Shown: piece by piece, positions 56,126 to 64,000 of the stretch
How positions within the stretch are numbered: the stretch's first letter is position 1
Layout: each line of letters starts with the position of its first letter
Assembly: GCA_964435165.1 (NCBI GenBank)
Contig: CAYSXY010000005.1
Span: forward strand, 1-64,000
Source of the DNA: CAYSXY01 sp964435165
Lineage (GTDB): Bacteria; Pseudomonadota; Alphaproteobacteria; Rickettsiales; RI-342
DNA length: 64,000 nt
Direction of reading: 5' to 3'
Program-made: the position numbers and the translations under genes
Notes under the pieces: generated by a model
Told to the model about the DNA's origin: nothing
The model's input: only the letters and a program-made list of their open reading frames with translations
Databases searched by the model: none

Positions 56126-58957
56126 TGCGTATGTGTGTTCGGCGGCTTTGGCCTCGTTAAGCAGCCAGTGATCCAGCATCATATTCTGGCCGACCGGGAT
56201 GGCGCCGGTGAGTACTTCATGACTTAGCACAGCACCGAGAATGGGGAGTTTGGTCAGGCCAAAGGCTTCAGCCGCGGATAAGGCAGCGGTGTAGGCGGTG
56301 GCAAATGCGGTGGTTACCAGTGACACGACGCCCACCGTGCCTGCGGCGCGTCGATGCACTGGAATCAACCCAGGATGATCAATGAGGAAGTCGGTATATT
56401 TGAGATTCCCCTTATGGGCATTATCGCGCAGGGCGCAGGTAATGTCTGCGGCTTTGAACGCAAGCTGATCGTTCTCGCCATCTCCGACAAACATGACCAT
56501 GCGTGGCTTACCGTCGCTTGTTTTTTGCGCCTTTAATGTTTCAATAAATGATACCTTCCCTTCAGGTCTGATGTTAGTGTGCACATTGTCCCGCGGAATC
56601 CCGGCGGCATCCGTATATTGATAGATCAACTCACGGTTAGCGATGCCGGTGGTGATATGGACATTGCCGTATTGCGCGATGTCCTTCAATGCTGTGACAA
56701 TATCCGGGCGCAATTCAGTGTTAAAGCGCATCACCCCCCAACGGTCACCATGGCGAATGTAGGTGAATTTATGGTGTGACTGCTGTGCTTCTCGTTCGGC
56801 CAGGTCGGCGATGAATTCGGGCAGTTGTTCACCCTCCTGCAACAGATGTTCTAGGCGACCCACCCTCACAATCTGGCCATTGACCATGCCAGATAATCCC
56901 TGACCAATGATATTGTCAGCATTCGTGACATGCTCACTGCTTTCGGCGCGCAACTGATTCATCGCATCAGCGGAATGAGTTTGCACATAATCCCGTCTTA
57001 TCGCCTGTTGCATGGGGTGATCGCTCTGTGTGGCCAGCGACAACATCGTGGCAGCCTGCATGGTGTGTTCTCTGTCTTCATCCCTGTTCATATGCTGCCC
57101 ATTGGCGTCAAATAATTCGATATGCTGAAAGACCTCGTTAAAATCGCAAGTGCCGCTCCAATCGAGGCAATAATCCGTCACTTCCGTGACCTTTTGTTGC
57201 TTGCCGTGGTTGAGTGTCCAGACACCATGTTGCATCATTTTGTTGGCGAAAGCGGTTTCAATAAAGGGGGCGACAAGAATCTGGCAGGGAGATGCGACGG
57301 TGGCAAAACTGGTCATGCGTTCCAACGCATTGGCGGGGTCAATGCCAATGCCGCGCCAGAGCGGTGAGATGAGATGGTATAATCCAACCACCACCGAGCC
57401 AATGGCCGTGCCGTAGGATGCGACGTTTCCAATCTGTTTTGACAGGCTGCGGCTCTGGCTGTGTAAGCTATCGCTACTTAGACGATCACTCTCCCATGTT
57501 CGCAATTGCTGGACTCGGCTGGAGTCTTCATACGTTTTGGCGACACTGACAATAACCGGCTCTTCAACAATCACACCTTGCGGGACGACGGCGCCAATAT
57601 CCAGCTTATGGTGATCCTCACCAAATGCATGGGTGGCGTTGCTGACGGTCAGCGCATCTGCATCGCTGTCTTGAATATATAATAGCCTGCTATCGACAGG
57701 CACGACATCACCGGGTTGAAGCACAATCTCATGCATGTCAGGCTGGAGTGCATCAACGGAAATGGTAGTTTGGTCATCATCATTCAGTGTTGCTTCCACG
57801 GGCAGTTGGTTGATGGCATCTTCCAGCTGTTGGATGGCGCGCAGAGATGCATCTCCTGTTTGAATGGTCAGGTTATCGGTTAAATCCAGAATGCCATTCA
57901 TCAACAGGCCGGCATAAAGCTGCTCAGAGCCTTCTTTCTTGGCGATGCCGGCAATGATCAATGCGGCGCTGAGGAAGGGCTTGAGAAACCCTTCCATATG
58001 TTCGCCATGTTTGGCATGTTTCCAGCCATGCTGCAGTTTGGGCAGCAGGCTGTTGATGGTGGGCCAGGCTCCTGTTGTTTCCAAAAGCACCCGTGCCGGG
58101 TAGGGCACGTTATTTCCCATCTGATCGCTTGCCAGCGCTGTTGCTAAAGCAATGGCCAGGCCACTGACAATTTCAGGCACTGAGCGGTCACTATGAACAT
58201 GGGCGCCGCTATAGGCTTCTCTGTTGTGAATATCGGCATCGCTTGGCCCCTGGTCACGGGCAAGTGGGGTGGTGTTGCCGGTCAGAAAATGTTCTGCCAG
58301 CCGTATCAAATCATCATAATGCCCGCCCATCGGTTTGAGATGTGGAGAGATGCTTTCCATCAGCAGGGCGATGCGCCCGTCCGTGAATTCAACCTCGTTC
58401 ATCCCAGCGGCTTGCTGGGCGATATAGTAGGATAATGCCATTGTGACGGCAGCATCGTCCGGTGTATAGCCCGGCTCATAGATGTGTCGGTAATGCAGGT
58501 GATCCATCTCACCGGAAAAAAGCTGGGCAAAATAGGCAGGCTGTTCTTTGGCAAACAGGGCTACCCATTGATGCTGGGGGAGCGTGGCATCATCATGGTC
58601 TTCAAACAGTTTGGTGAGTGTGCGTTTGCGGGCGGCTTCGGATGCTGGCATGCGAAATCTGTCAGCCGAAGGCGCGGCTACGGTATCACTGCCATGATCA
58701 TGCTGTGTTTGAGACTGAAAATGATTTTCGAGCGTTTCGCGAATGGCTGGATGATGGCCCACACACCAATTCAGCAATGCTAATGCGTCACCTTCCGAGA
58801 GTTCAGAAGGTGCTGGCCAGTCCCGCCATCCTAAGTCAGCAAATAATGTTGTTTGCTGTTCTTCTTCTTCCAGTATTTCAAGAGCCAGCTCTGCAAAGCG
58901 CTGACTGTCGTCTGGAGACAATGTCTCCAGACGAGCAGCGAGTGTCGCGTTAGTCAT
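56108..58957 (-). CDS. Degenerate P1B-type ATPase-like protein with large N-terminal domain
   Basis: This 949-aa protein is shaped like a P1B metal ATPase behind a novel ~255-residue soluble N-domain. Conserved: A-domain start PGDVVPVDS (415-423), phosphorylation Asp599 in DWSGT, HP (647-648), GQGLSGMVNG, Lys801 and GDGEND (825-830). Lost: TGE (SNAT at 439-442), CPC (SPC at 556-558), the Lys of DKTGT (Trp600), and the Asp of TGD (TGI at 770-772). Helices are predicted near 262-277, 325-343, 512-532, 548-568 and 872-905. It overlaps the small gene upstream by 8 bp. Transport is doubtful; a sensor or regulatory role is an alternative. Confidence 0.8.
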   Translation of the reverse strand: MTNATLAARLETLSPDDSQRFAELALEILEEEEQQTTLFADLGWRDWPAPSELSEGDALALLNWCVGHHPAIRETLENHFQSQTQHDHGSDTVAAPSADRFRMPASEAARKRTLTKLFEDHDDATLPQHQWVALFAKEQPAYFAQLFSGEMDHLHYRHIYEPGYTPDDAAVTMALSYYIAQQAAGMNEVEFTDGRIALLMESISPHLKPMGGHYDDLIRLAEHFLTGNTTPLARDQGPSDADIHNREAYSGAHVHSDRSVPEIVSGLAIALATALASDQMGNNVPYPARVLLETTGAWPTINSLLPKLQHGWKHAKHGEHMEGFLKPFLSAALIIAGIAKKEGSEQLYAGLLMNGILDLTDNLTIQTGDASLRAIQQLEDAINQLPVEATLNDDDQTTISVDALQPDMHEIVLQPGDVVPVDSRLLYIQDSDADALTVSNATHAFGEDHHKLDIGAVVPQGVIVEEPVIVSVAKTYEDSSRVQQLRTWESDRLSSDSLHSQSRSLSKQIGNVASYGTAIGSVVVGLYHLISPLWRGIGIDPANALERMTSFATVASPCQILVAPFIETAFANKMMQHGVWTLNHGKQQKVTEVTDYCLDWSGTCDFNEVFQHIELFDANGQHMNRDEDREHTMQAATMLSLATQSDHPMQQAIRRDYVQTHSADAMNQLRAESSEHVTNADNIIGQGLSGMVNGQIVRVGRLEHLLQEGEQLPEFIADLAEREAQQSHHKFTYIRHGDRWGVMRFNTELRPDIVTALKDIAQYGNVHITTGIANRELIYQYTDAAGIPRDNVHTNIRPEGKVSFIETLKAQKTSDGKPRMVMFVGDGENDQLAFKAADITCALRDNAHKGNLKYTDFLIDHPGLIPVHRRAAGTVGVVSLVTTAFATAYTAALSAAEAFGLTKLPILGAVLSHEVLTGAIPVGQNMMLDHWLLNEAKAAEHTYALQPAA

Positions 58958-59237
58958 GATTGTGATTGTGGCCCCTATTGTCCTGCAGGCCCAATTCTGC
59001 GAGTGTTGTCAGAGTTCTATCAAGAAAGATGCCTTCAGGAAGGCCGTGATTTCTTACCACGCAATGCCCATCTTCTCGTGCCTCTACTTCTGCATCTTCG
59101 GCTATCTTGATTAGTTTGGAGCCATCCGAACGTGTTAAATTCAATAAATTATTCACTTGTTGTTCGGTTGCGTCATCAAACCAAATTTCCTTGCGGTTTG
59201 CCACGCAGTAGCCACCGGGTAAATCTTTTTCAGACAT
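58950..59237 (-). CDS. Small protein with His-rich tail, coupled to the ATPase-like gene
   Basis: This 95-aa soluble protein of unrecognised family ends in GHNHNHD, a potential metal-binding tail. The body is acidic, with a pair of Cys (YCV, HCV) far apart and the strand-like segment YCVANRKEIWFDDATEQQV. Its stop overlaps the ATPase-like start by 8 bp, so the two are almost certainly translated together. An upstream palindrome (59353-59381) may control the unit. By context it could be a metal donor or partner for the ATPase-like protein. Confidence 0.65.
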   Translation of the reverse strand: MSEKDLPGGYCVANRKEIWFDDATEQQVNNLLNLTRSDGSKLIKIAEDAEVEAREDGHCVVRNHGLPEGIFLDRTLTTLAELGLQDNRGHNHNHD

Positions 59238-59352
59238 AATATTCTCCTAAAAAATTATATTTTTCGCATTTCAAAAGTTGAAATGCTAGTTGCGCTCAAG
59301 CGCTGCTAGAGCTGCGCTCCCACTTGGTCGCTAGTCGTCACTTCGTTCCTCC

Positions 59353-59381
59353 ATACCCAAATCTTGATATAATTTGGGTAT
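59353..59381. promoter_or_regulatory. Perfect 10-bp inverted repeat, possible operator
   Basis: ATACCCAAAT (59353-59362) and ATTTGGGTAT (59372-59381) are perfect inverted arms around a 9-base AT-rich spacer. It lies about 115 bp upstream of the small gene and ATPase-like gene. The minus strand offers a TTATAT-like -10 box inside it. It could be a repressor site; binding is not shown. Confidence 0.5.
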
Positions 59382-59448
59382 AAACAAAACATATGCCGTT
59401 CACGCGCATGCACGGAGCGGTTGTTAAAATAAATTGGTGGGTAAGGTC

Positions 59449-59736
59449 TTAGGAGAAGTGAGGAGGGGCTCTGGCCGTCTGCCTGATGCTCGCGTGATGG
59501 CCATGCCACTGTGCGTGGGCGATGACGTAAGCCAGCGGACGCGGCGCAGGATTTATGACAGCTACCCCGGCGGGGTGCACGCTATGTTTCAGCTTGTCGC
59601 AGGCATAGGTGATCTCACATTCCTGGCCTTCATGATCATGGTCATGAAAGCCATGCTCCGCCATGTGCAGGAGCGAGAGGCTCTGCACCGTGAGCAAGAT
59701 AATGGCAAGACTGAGATAGACACTATACCTAATCAT
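59449..59736 (-). CDS. Secreted His-rich small protein
   Basis: This 95-aa protein has a signal-peptide-like start (VYLSLAIILLTVQSLSLLH), then a metal-ligand-rich stretch HGFHDHDHEGQECEIT with a later Cys (YACDK). His-rich patches follow (AHAQWHGHHAS), and the end is RAPPHFS. The layout resembles small periplasmic zinc or copper-associated proteins whose genes sit near metal transporters. That likeness is from pattern only. It lies 35 bp after purK and is on the same strand as the ATPase-like operon. Confidence 0.65.
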   Translation of the reverse strand: MIRYSVYLSLAIILLTVQSLSLLHMAEHGFHDHDHEGQECEITYACDKLKHSVHPAGVAVINPAPRPLAYVIAHAQWHGHHASIRQTARAPPHFS

Positions 59737-59771
59737 AGGCTGCTTATAGCACTAATGATTAAGATGTTATA

Positions 59772-60845
59772 TTATTCTTTCATGACATTCACATGACCCA
59801 TTTTACGGCCTTCGCGTGCATGGGTTTTGCCATAGAGGTGCAGTTTGGCGCGTGGGTTTTGGGCCAGATGCTGGTGCCAGTGATCGACATCTTTCCCTAG
59901 CAGATTCAACATTTCCGTTGGTGCGAGTATGTCCGTACTGCCTAGTGGCAGGCCGCAAACGGCGCGAATATGCTGTTCGAACTGGCTGGTCACACAACCA
60001 TCTTGTGACCAGTGACCGGAATTGTGTGGGCGCGGTGCCATTTCATTGACCAGCAATTGTCCATCTTTTGTGAGAAACAACTCAATGGCGAGCAGCCCTT
60101 CCAGTGCCAGCCCGTTGGCAATGGTGATGGCGATGTCGCGTGCTTTTTTGCATATGCCTGTATCAACATCTGCAGGAGCGAACGTGCGATGGAGAATATG
60201 ATTTTTATGGATGTTTTCGACGGCTGGATAAGCAATTGTCTCATCTGTTCCGGCGCGACGCGCAACAATGATGGACAATTCTTTCGTGAAATCGACAAAT
60301 GCTTCATAGATCGCTTCCTGAGTGCCAAGATTTTCCCATACCTGTTCCAGGGGCGTCTCGGCATCGATTTTTTGTTGTCCTTTGCCATCATAGCCCAGCT
60401 CGGTGGTTTTAAGCACTGCGGGTGTATTTAGCATATCGCGCGCCTGTACTAACTCATCAAGGCTTGTAATTCGTTCATAAGGTGTCGTTTGAATTCCGAG
60501 TGAGCGTATGAAGTTTTTCTCGCGCAGCCTGTTTTGCGAGAGATGCAGCACTTCCCAGCTTGGGCGCACCGGCACATGTTGGGCAAGGTGTTTGGCCGTG
60601 CTATGGGGGATATTTTCAAATTCAAAGGTAATCACATCCACTCGTGACGTGAAACTTTGCAGGGCGGCGCTATCCGTGTAGGGCGCGACCGTGGAACTGG
60701 TGGCGACATGAATGGCCGGTGCGTGGTGATCGGGTGTGAAAATATGTGTACGATAGCCCATTTCCGCCGCGGCGATGGCCGACATACGGCCTAGTTGACC
60801 GCCGCCGATGATGCCAATGGTGCTGCCGGGTGGAATGGCTGTCAT
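59772..60845 (-). CDS. purK: N5-carboxyaminoimidazole ribonucleotide synthase
   Basis: PurK uses ATP and bicarbonate to carboxylate aminoimidazole ribonucleotide in purine synthesis. The 357-aa product is a three-domain ATP-grasp enzyme. It has the N-terminal GIIGGGQLGRMSAIAAAEMGY, the ATP-binding KTTELGYDGKGQ loop and the EMAPRPHNSGHW metal-binding segment. Its start is 3 bp beyond the purE stop, forming the usual purEK pair. Confidence 0.97.
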   Translation of the reverse strand: MTAIPPGSTIGIIGGGQLGRMSAIAAAEMGYRTHIFTPDHHAPAIHVATSSTVAPYTDSAALQSFTSRVDVITFEFENIPHSTAKHLAQHVPVRPSWEVLHLSQNRLREKNFIRSLGIQTTPYERITSLDELVQARDMLNTPAVLKTTELGYDGKGQQKIDAETPLEQVWENLGTQEAIYEAFVDFTKELSIIVARRAGTDETIAYPAVENIHKNHILHRTFAPADVDTGICKKARDIAITIANGLALEGLLAIELFLTKDGQLLVNEMAPRPHNSGHWSQDGCVTSQFEQHIRAVCGLPLGSTDILAPTEMLNLLGKDVDHWHQHLAQNPRAKLHLYGKTHAREGRKMGHVNVMKE

Positions 60846-60848
60846 CGT

Positions 60849-61340
60849 TCAGTCAGACGGGCTGTGTGGGACAGATTCAGTTTGTTGCTGACGCCATGCA
60901 TCCAGCCTGGATGCCAGCTCGCTATCCGACAGGGCTAACATGCTGGCAGCAAGCAGCGCCGCATTGATGGCACCGGGCTTACCAATGGCGGTGGTGGCCA
61001 CAGGAATGCCGCCGGGCATTTGCACGATAGAGAGCAGGCTGTCCAGCCCGTTGAGGCTTTTGCTTTCGACCGGTACGCCAATCACCGGCAGGGGCGTTTG
61101 TGCGGCTGCCATGCCAGGCAGATGCGCCGCACCTCCGGCCCCGGCGATGATTATTTTAAGTCCGCGATCACGTGCTTCCTGTGCGTAAGATGCAAGCCTG
61201 TCCGGTGTGCGATGTGCCGAGACGACGTTGCATTCATGTGGGATGGCCAGAGCTTCTAATGTGAGAGCAGCATGCTCCATGGTGGGCCAGTCGCTGCGAC
61301 TGCCCATAATAACCCCAACCATTGGCGCCGATGATTGCAT
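60849..61340 (-). CDS. purE: N5-carboxyaminoimidazole ribonucleotide mutase
   Basis: PurE (class I) moves the carboxylate of N5-CAIR to C4, the step after PurK. The 163-aa product has the GSRSDWPTMEHA substrate loop (about 14-25), SAHRTPDRL and AGAGGAAHLPGM. Presence of PurK beside it confirms the class I mutase function rather than class II carboxylase. Confidence 0.97.
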   Translation of the reverse strand: MQSSAPMVGVIMGSRSDWPTMEHAALTLEALAIPHECNVVSAHRTPDRLASYAQEARDRGLKIIIAGAGGAAHLPGMAAAQTPLPVIGVPVESKSLNGLDSLLSIVQMPGGIPVATTAIGKPGAINAALLAASMLALSDSELASRLDAWRQQQTESVPHSPSD

Positions 61341-61374
61341 AATCGCCTCTGCTTACATGAAAAACGTCCTTATA

Positions 61375-61614
61375 TCAGGCGATGATGTCAGGATAAAGTT
61401 CTGATTCCAGCGTAATAATTGCGTCTTTCAATTTGAGCTTTTCTTTTTTGAGGCGCTGTATCTTAAGTTGATTGAATGGAGAGAGTTCACTGAGATCTTC
61501 AATCTCCCGATCCATGCGTCGGTGGCGTGCTTTCAGTTCTTCCAGATTTTCCAACAGGCTATCGCGATCGTCGATCATATCTTTTGTGGGTTTTTTATTG
61601 ATTAAGGGGCGCAT
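61375..61614 (-). CDS. YdcH/DUF465 family coiled-coil protein
   Basis: This small DUF465 (YdcH) protein is mostly a helical hairpin. The core LENLEELKARHRRMDREIED...LKIQRLKKEKLKLKDAII is typical, with a central SELSPFNQLK turn. Two starts are possible: ATG 61614 (79 aa) or ATG 61578 (67 aa); the frame is open to 61641. The function of the family is unknown. A second DUF465 gene lies across ubiX at 62456. Confidence 0.8.
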   Translation of the reverse strand: MRPLINKKPTKDMIDDRDSLLENLEELKARHRRMDREIEDLSELSPFNQLKIQRLKKEKLKLKDAIITLESELYPDIIA

Positions 61615-61665
61615 TATAACAGATTCTGGCCGACCCGTCACGAGGCAGTTGAGGGTTCGCCGCCT

Positions 61666-62262
61666 TCAGCCGGCTTGTTTCAATCCTTGCCAGCGGCCAC
61701 TTACATGCTGCTCAATGTGAAACAAGTCCAGAACGCGGCCAGTGGTATGGTTGATGATGTCGTCAAGGGATGCTGGTTGATGATAAAAGGCGGGTACCGG
61801 CGGTGCGATGATGCCGCCCATCTGCGTGATGCTTTCCATATGCCGGATATGGGCTAAGGTCAGCGGTGTTTCCCGTGTGAGCAACACAAGGCGGCGGCGT
61901 TCCTTCAAGGTGACATCGGCGGCCCGGGTCAGCAGGTTAGTGCTGTGACCCAGGGCAATTTCAGCCAGGCTTTTCATTGAGCAGGGAGCGACGATCATTC
62001 CTAATGTGGCAAATGACCCGCTGGCAATTGAGGCGCCGACATCCTGCACCGGATGATGGGTATGAGCCAATGCCTGTATATCTTTTAATCGATAGGGCGT
62101 TTCGCTCTCAATAGTCAGGTGGGCGGATTTGGTAATGACCAGATGCGTATGTATCGCCGTTTTCTGTAATAGCTCGAGCAGGCGAATGCCAAAAATGGCA
62201 CCAGATGCGCCACTGATGCCGATGATTAGCCTGTTTAGAGGCGAGGTATGCGATTTTTGCAT
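61666..62262 (-). CDS. ubiX: UbiX flavin prenyltransferase
   Basis: UbiX makes the prenylated FMN cofactor needed by the decarboxylase UbiD in ubiquinone synthesis. The 198-aa product has the FMN-binding GISGASGAIFGIRLLELL start, the VAPCSMKSLAEIALG core and the LLTRETPLTLAHIRHM segment. No ubiD gene is in view. It fits the other ubiquinone genes in the window. Confidence 0.93.
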   Translation of the reverse strand: MQKSHTSPLNRLIIGISGASGAIFGIRLLELLQKTAIHTHLVITKSAHLTIESETPYRLKDIQALAHTHHPVQDVGASIASGSFATLGMIVAPCSMKSLAEIALGHSTNLLTRAADVTLKERRRLVLLTRETPLTLAHIRHMESITQMGGIIAPPVPAFYHQPASLDDIINHTTGRVLDLFHIEQHVSGRWQGLKQAG

Positions 62263-62455
62263 ATCATCTATTACCTACAAAGTGTATGTGATGGGCCGAG
62301 GAGGCGCATCATCCCTGATAGTTGGAGATTTTCAAGTAAAATTTTTTGTAAAAAACGTAGGGAAAATATGGATTTGCATTGATTATCCACAGCGAATTGC
62401 GCTATATTGGTAGCCCAAACAAGAAAACTGAATGAACTATAGGAGGTGCCATATC

Positions 62456-62644
62456 ATGACATTAACGGCTCACATCAAAGCGCTCGAGGTACGCAAATCC
62501 GAAATTGAAAGCGAGATCGAGTCTGAGTCCAATCGCCCATTACCTGACTTTACTAGTATACGAAGGTTAAAAAAGAAGAAACTTCGTATCAAAGAAAAAA
62601 TTTATGGTCTGACGCACCCGCAATTCGATTATGATTGCGCATAA
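62456..62644 (+). CDS. DUF465-like small coiled-coil protein
   Basis: This 62-aa protein has a strong AGGAGGT RBS before the ATG. It shares the DUF465 pattern: helix (HIKALEVRKSEIESEIESES), short turn (NRPLPDFTS), then helix IRRLKKKKLRIKEKIYGL. It resembles the minus-strand protein at 61375 in layout. A good terminator follows at 62690, so it is a single-gene unit. The function is unknown. Confidence 0.8.
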   Translation: MTLTAHIKALEVRKSEIESEIESESNRPLPDFTSIRRLKKKKLRIKEKIYGLTHPQFDYDCA

Positions 62645-62689
62645 ACAGGTCGCTACATCGAATTAACTCCTAAATAACGCTAAAAACTT

Positions 62690-62720
62690 ACCCGCCTCTC
62701 TCGCCAGAGGCGGGTTTTTT
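62690..62720 (+). terminator. Rho-independent terminator
   Basis: ACCCGCCTCT pairs perfectly with AGAGGCGGGT around CTCGCC and is followed by TTTTT. It ends the DUF465-like transcript. Confidence 0.9.
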
Positions 62721-63032
62721 CTGCCTTTCGGCAGATGTAACCTTTCAGCCAAGGCCCATAGTATTAGCATCTACGCTGCGCTTCTCGCGCTAGGTGCGCT
62801 CTATACGTTCTGCAGGACAGAACACCACGCCTTTGGGCATGGGTGAATGAATATCCGGACTGCGCGAACAAGGCGGCGAACGCATGGCGTTCGTAGCCCC
62901 GCAGGAAAAACGACCCCGGATTTACCCGGGTGTATGGATTGGAGACCACTCAGACCGCACCCATCCAAGGGCGAGACCCTTGGTATTGGTTGCGATATAA
63001 ATATTCGCGCGAATGACAATAAATAGCGGTAG
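62721..63032. other. Intergenic region with family B repeat and other hairpins
   Basis: These 312 bp between the terminator and gapR hold the second family B repeat (62796-62934). A further hairpin CCAAGGG-CGAGA-CCCTTGG follows near 62966. A 61-codon ORF read through the repeat (62764-62949) is not accepted as a gene. Confidence 0.65.
62796..62934 (-). repeat. Palindromic dispersed repeat, family B, copy 2
   Basis: It matches 18058-18198 in reverse orientation. CGAACGCATGGCGTTCG (62878-62894) is conserved exactly as the complement of copy 1, while the end hairpin differs (ACCCGGGTAAATCCGGGGT). Pairing seems partly kept although the bases changed, which would suggest selection on structure. 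Confidence 0.85.
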
Positions 63033-63338
63033 TCAGGCTGCTTGCGCTTCTGGTGTGACGCCCGAGGGAAGGTTGTCCTGCTCCGGCGGAGGTGCCATGC
63101 CAAGCGCCGCTTTGTATAAATCGAGCAGCATTTCCTGCTCATCGCGCTCATGTGCTTCCATTTTGCGGATTTTAACAATCTGGCGCATGGTTTTCACGTC
63201 GAAGCCATTGCCTTTGGCTTCAGCATAGACGTCGCGTATGTCAGAGGCGATATTGGTTTTTTCCTCCTCCAGGCGTTCGATGCGTTCGATATATTGTTGT
63301 AAATGTTCACCGGCAATGCCGCCCACGGTCGTGGTCAT
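63033..63338 (-). CDS. gapR: GapR (DUF2312) nucleoid-associated protein
   Basis: GapR is an alphaproteobacterial protein that binds overtwisted DNA ahead of replication and transcription forks (studied in Caulobacter). The ATG at 63338 has an AAGGAG RBS and gives 101 aa. The segments IERIERLEEEKTNIASDIRDVYAEAKGNGFD (about 18-48) and VKTMRQIVKIRKMEAHERDEQEMLLD are diagnostic. The Pro/Ala-rich tail (MAPPPEQDNLPSGVTPEAQAA) is longer than usual. Confidence 0.9.
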   Translation of the reverse strand: MTTTVGGIAGEHLQQYIERIERLEEEKTNIASDIRDVYAEAKGNGFDVKTMRQIVKIRKMEAHERDEQEMLLDLYKAALGMAPPPEQDNLPSGVTPEAQAA

Positions 63339-63437
63339 TGGTATGCTCCTTACGTTCACATGGTGTTATGCGTATCAAGATTGAAATCGTAGCGTAGCTG
63401 TATCCTGCCTTTGCTGCAAGCGATCAGCGTCTCGATC

Positions 63438-64000
63438 TTATTCGTGCATGGCCTCTGCATCGGCATGTTCCGGCACACGGCCTGGCAGACGAATGCGCGA
63501 GGTGGGGATTTCAATATAGACGGTTGAGCCTTCACCAAGCTTGCTTTGAATATCCAGGCGTCCGCCATGCATTTCAATTAACTGTCGTGCCAGACATAGT
63601 CCGAGCCCTACACCGCGCACATGGCTGCCCACCATCACATCATCCATGGTGAATGGCTGCATGACTGTACGCAGTTTGCGTTCACTCATTCCTTCTCCTT
63701 GGTCGCATATGGCAAAACAAAACGTCTCTTTGGACAGGAAACCAGCTTTGACAATGACCTTCGCATAAGGCGGGCTGAATTTAATGGCATTATGAATAAT
63801 ATGATGCAATGCACTGACCATATGTTCCATGTCAATGGTCAGCGTAACTGGTTGATCCGGGATTTGCAGTTGCAGGGTTACATGGTGCTGCGTGGCGTAA
63901 TATTGACAGGCCTCTACGGCATTGCGGGCAATATCGCGAATGTCTTGAGGTGACTCTTTCAGTTCAATCTGGCCGGAAGAAAGGCTTGCCAGTTCCAACA
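63438..64000 (-). CDS. Sensor histidine kinase (partial, cut by window end)
   Basis: This is the C-terminal part of a histidine kinase; the N-terminus lies beyond base 64000. The HATPase domain is visible with N-box HIIHNAIKFSP, G1 box CDQGEGMSERK and G2 box GVGLGLCLARQLIEMHGG. The His-containing dimerisation helix and any sensor or membrane part are outside the window. The tail after the ATPase domain is short and acidic. No response regulator is nearby on this side. Confidence 0.88.
   Translation of the reverse strand, partial: LELASLSSGQIELKESPQDIRDIARNAVEACQYYATQHHVTLQLQIPDQPVTLTIDMEHMVSALHHIIHNAIKFSPPYAKVIVKAGFLSKETFCFAICDQGEGMSERKLRTVMQPFTMDDVMVGSHVRGVGLGLCLARQLIEMHGGRLDIQSKLGEGSTVYIEIPTSRIRLPGRVPEHADAEAMHE

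Noticed and set aside
62383..62391. Perfect DnaA box upstream of the DUF465-like gene
   Set aside because: It is isolated, with no second box or strong strand switch. Weak as an origin candidate.
62764..62949. 61-codon ORF in the family B repeat
   Set aside because: It is open in frame but lies wholly in a hairpin repeat and lacks an RBS. The matching copy at 18 kb is untranslated leader if the signal-peptide start is right.
1..64000. tRNA, rRNA or prophage genes
   Set aside because: I looked in the intergenic regions and saw no cloverleaf-like sequence, rRNA, integrase, transposase or phage structural gene.

Overview
The window is about 64 kb of a draft alphaproteobacterial chromosome of roughly 50% GC. 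It contains one run of 100 Ns (35684-35783). The assignment rests on family content and order. There is a coxBA-ctaB-coxF-ctaG-coxC-DUF983-surf1 operon followed by thrC and an M16 peptidase. There is also a dut-coaBC-ubiB-ubiE block divergent from mutM, then rpsT-dnaA-dnaN-recF-gyrB. Irr, GapR (DUF2312), Usg, COQ9 next to rpsU, and NDUFS6-type zinc-finger genes are present, all typical of Alphaproteobacteria. I cannot name the genus.

Layout. 0-12.4 kb: tldD, divergent from the cytochrome aa3 oxidase operon with its assembly factors, then an M32 carboxypeptidase, thrC and an M16 protease. 12.4-24.4 kb: envelope and redox genes (YqgE, a DsbD/ScsB-type reductase, YgfZ, a glycosyltransferase, Usg), a B12- or iron-type ABC importer, a lytic transglycosylase, one AT-rich orphan gene, and lipoproteins. 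24.5-30.5 kb: polA, a Ca2+/Na+ exchanger, a nitronate-monooxygenase-like enzyme, irr. 30.8-40.4 kb, minus strand: a toxin-antitoxin pair with two operators, an SH3-domain protein, ThiF/MoeB, cysK, an Rrf2 regulator, dut, coaBC, ubiB, ubiE. 40.4-50.5 kb, plus strand: mutM and the replication-initiation block. 50.5-64 kb: an orphan three-gene operon, methylmalonyl-CoA mutase, rpsU/coq9, a degenerate P1B-ATPase-like operon with His-rich small proteins, purEK, ubiX, DUF465 genes, GapR, and the start of a histidine kinase cut by the window end.

How the parts fit. Aerobic respiration is served by the oxidase operon and by ubiquinone genes (ubiB, ubiE, ubiX, coq9). Iron and heme supply connects Irr, a possible Irr-type site on the cox promoter, and a Fur-like site in front of irr. 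The ABC importer could supply cobalamin to the B12-dependent mutase.

The most unusual signals are two. (1) A palindromic 57-bp element occurs as a tandem array inside coaBC, as a single copy inside ubiE in a different reading frame, and as a diverged intergenic copy. It looks like a selfish element that tolerates insertion into proteins, comparable in concept to Rickettsia palindromic elements. (2) An operon at 56.1-59.2 kb encodes a P1B-ATPase-shaped protein that keeps the phosphorylatable Asp, HP and GDGxND motifs but has lost TGE, CPC, the Lys of DKTGT and the Asp of TGD. It is coupled to a small protein with a His-rich tail and lies behind a perfect 10-bp inverted repeat.
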